Positions 4,524 to 5,461 of a stretch of DNA of 5,461 nt are shown here, in pieces (position 1 is the first letter of the stretch; each line of letters begins with the position of its first letter). The translations under genes and the position numbers were made by a program. The stretch is from the NCBI GenBank assembly GCA_003153855.1, contig PMBM01000185.1, positions 1-5,461 on the forward strand. Reading direction: 5' to 3'. Below the pieces are notes generated by a model. It made no database searches. It was not told the DNA's origin and saw only the letters and a program-made list of their open reading frames with translations. This DNA is from Propionibacteriaceae bacterium. GTDB lineage: Bacteria; Actinomycetota; Actinomycetes; Propionibacteriales; Propionibacteriaceae.

Positions 4524-5461
4524 TCAGGTCTTGCCGATCCCCGCGGAGACGGACTGGGCAGCGGCGATGAGCTCGTCCGTGGACTGGTCGATGAGCGTCA
4601 CGAGAAGCACGGCGGTCGTCCCCGACACGACCGCACAGGCCATGCGGTTCTGGTCAGTCGTCTTGCCGCACGCACCGCCGTCCACCTTCATGATGCTGCG
4701 CGCCTGGATCTCCTGGAGCGCGGCTGAGGGGTCTGTCTGGGGTCGGTAGGCGATCGCGACGAACTCCTGCGTGCCGTTGACGCTGTACGTCGCGGAGACA
4801 GTCTGGATCTTGCTGTTGGGGTCCTCCGACGGGGTGGCGCCCTGAGACGGGTCACGCTGGTACGTGCCGGCAGTGACGGGCAACGTCAGCTTGCCCTCGT
4901 TGATCGCGGCGATCGTCGGGTTGTAGCGCGAGAGCAGGTAGCCGCCGACGCCGACGACGAGCAGCAGCGCCAGCAGGATCGACGAGATCGTCAGGAGCCT
5001 CTTGTGGTCGCGCCACGCGACGTGGACCCGGCGTGCTGACGTGCCGCGGGTCGGTTTCGCACCTCTCGTACCGCTCGGCCGCGGCGTCGACTTCGCCAGG
5101 GGTTTCGTGCCCTTCCGGACGTCGTACTCGGGGTCGTCGATGACGATCGGCGTGAGGTCGACCTGGGTCTCGGGCTCGCCGGGGGCGGGGCGTCGGTAGA
5201 GGGAGTGGTCCGCGTCGGCGAAGGCCGACCCGAACAGCCATGTCCCGGTGTCCTCGCCGACGGTCGACGCGTCGTCCTCGACGGGCGGGGCGCCCTCGCT
5301 GACCATGTCGGACTCCTCGACGAGCAGCTCCTGATCCTCGGCGACGGCCGCCGGCAGCTCCACGATCTCGGGCAGGGCCTCGACCTCGGCGGCGACGGCC
5401 GCGGCGGTCATCGTGGCCCCCGTGACCGTGACTGCAGGCGGGGCCTGGACGAGGGGAGCCT
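4524..5461 (-). CDS. Single-pass membrane protein of unknown function, 5' open
   Basis: I do not recognise a named family. The frame ends at TGA (4524-4526) and stays open to the right edge, giving 311 residues or more. The first Met in the window is at 5409-5411 (295 residues), but it lacks a good Shine-Dalgarno, and the 16 codons before it (Pro/Val/Ala/Thr-rich) match the composition that follows, so the true start may lie outside. Numbered from that Met: an acidic, low-complexity N-terminus (1-55), a linker that turns strongly basic (about 99-138), one membrane helix (about 139-161), then a domain of about 134 residues that should lie outside the membrane. This domain holds C248 and C259, a plausible disulfide, in a GACGK...MACAVV context. 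That context recalls actinobacterial secreted or lipoprotein-like domains of unknown role. The charge pattern predicts N-terminus inside, C-terminus outside. It converges with the GNAT gene across 14 nt. Confidence 0.8.
   Translation of the reverse strand, partial: APLVQAPPAVTVTGATMTAAAVAAEVEALPEIVELPAAVAEDQELLVEESDMVSEGAPPVEDDASTVGEDTGTWLFGSAFADADHSLYRRPAPGEPETQVDLTPIVIDDPEYDVRKGTKPLAKSTPRPSGTRGAKPTRGTSARRVHVAWRDHKRLLTISSILLALLLVVGVGGYLLSRYNPTIAAINEGKLTLPVTAGTYQRDPSQGATPSEDPNSKIQTVSATYSVNGTQEFVAIAYRPQTDPSAALQEIQARSIMKVDGGACGKTTDQNRMACAVVSGTTAVLLVTLIDQSTDELIAAAQSVSAGIGKT

Noticed and set aside
4505..4525. Possible terminator between the GNAT gene and the membrane protein gene
   Set aside because: The GGCCCGGGGCC stretch leaves almost no loop and has no T-tract, so it is not a credible intrinsic terminator.
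1..5461. parS sites, tRNA or rRNA genes, CRISPR repeats, insertion sequences or prophage genes
   Set aside because: Both strands were read and none were seen.

Overview
This window looks like a chromosomal segment from a high-GC Gram-positive actinobacterium. The evidence is high GC, strong G/C preference at third codon positions, GTG starts, and proteins that resemble actinobacterial families. The left edge holds the end of parB. In actinobacteria parA/parB lie near oriC, so the segment is probably origin-proximal. Propionibacteriales (Nocardioides-like) is a plausible placement, but that is inference from general memory of gene order and was not searched.

Layout, left to right: (1) 1-249 (+), C-terminal 82 residues of ParB, running in from beyond the left edge. 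(2) 250-309, a short A-rich gap of about 43% GC between convergent genes. (3) 310-3788 (-), a four-gene cluster that reads leftwards: a LysN-like PLP aminotransferase, a D-Ala-D-Ala ligase homologue, a SURF1-family protein and a DUF3817 membrane protein. The gaps are 12, 3 and 32 nt, so it is very likely one operon. (4) 3789-3873, a divergent promoter region of 85 nt. (5) 3874-4509 (+), a GNAT-like protein. (6) 4524-5461 (-), a single-pass membrane protein of unknown function, open at the right edge and convergent with the GNAT gene across 14 nt.

The genes do not form one obvious pathway. ParB segregates origins, the ligase homologue points to cell wall precursor synthesis, the aminotransferase to amino-acid metabolism, and SURF1 to cytochrome c oxidase assembly. 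The set looks like a housekeeping neighbourhood beside the partition locus. I see no mobile element, CRISPR array, RNA gene or defence system, and no convincing undescribed system. The points worth a second look are modest: departures from family motifs in the ligase, SURF1 and GNAT proteins, an uncharacterised membrane protein with a cysteine pair, a perfect 16-bp palindrome, an imperfect palindrome over a candidate promoter, and enrichment of the hexamer CGTACG.
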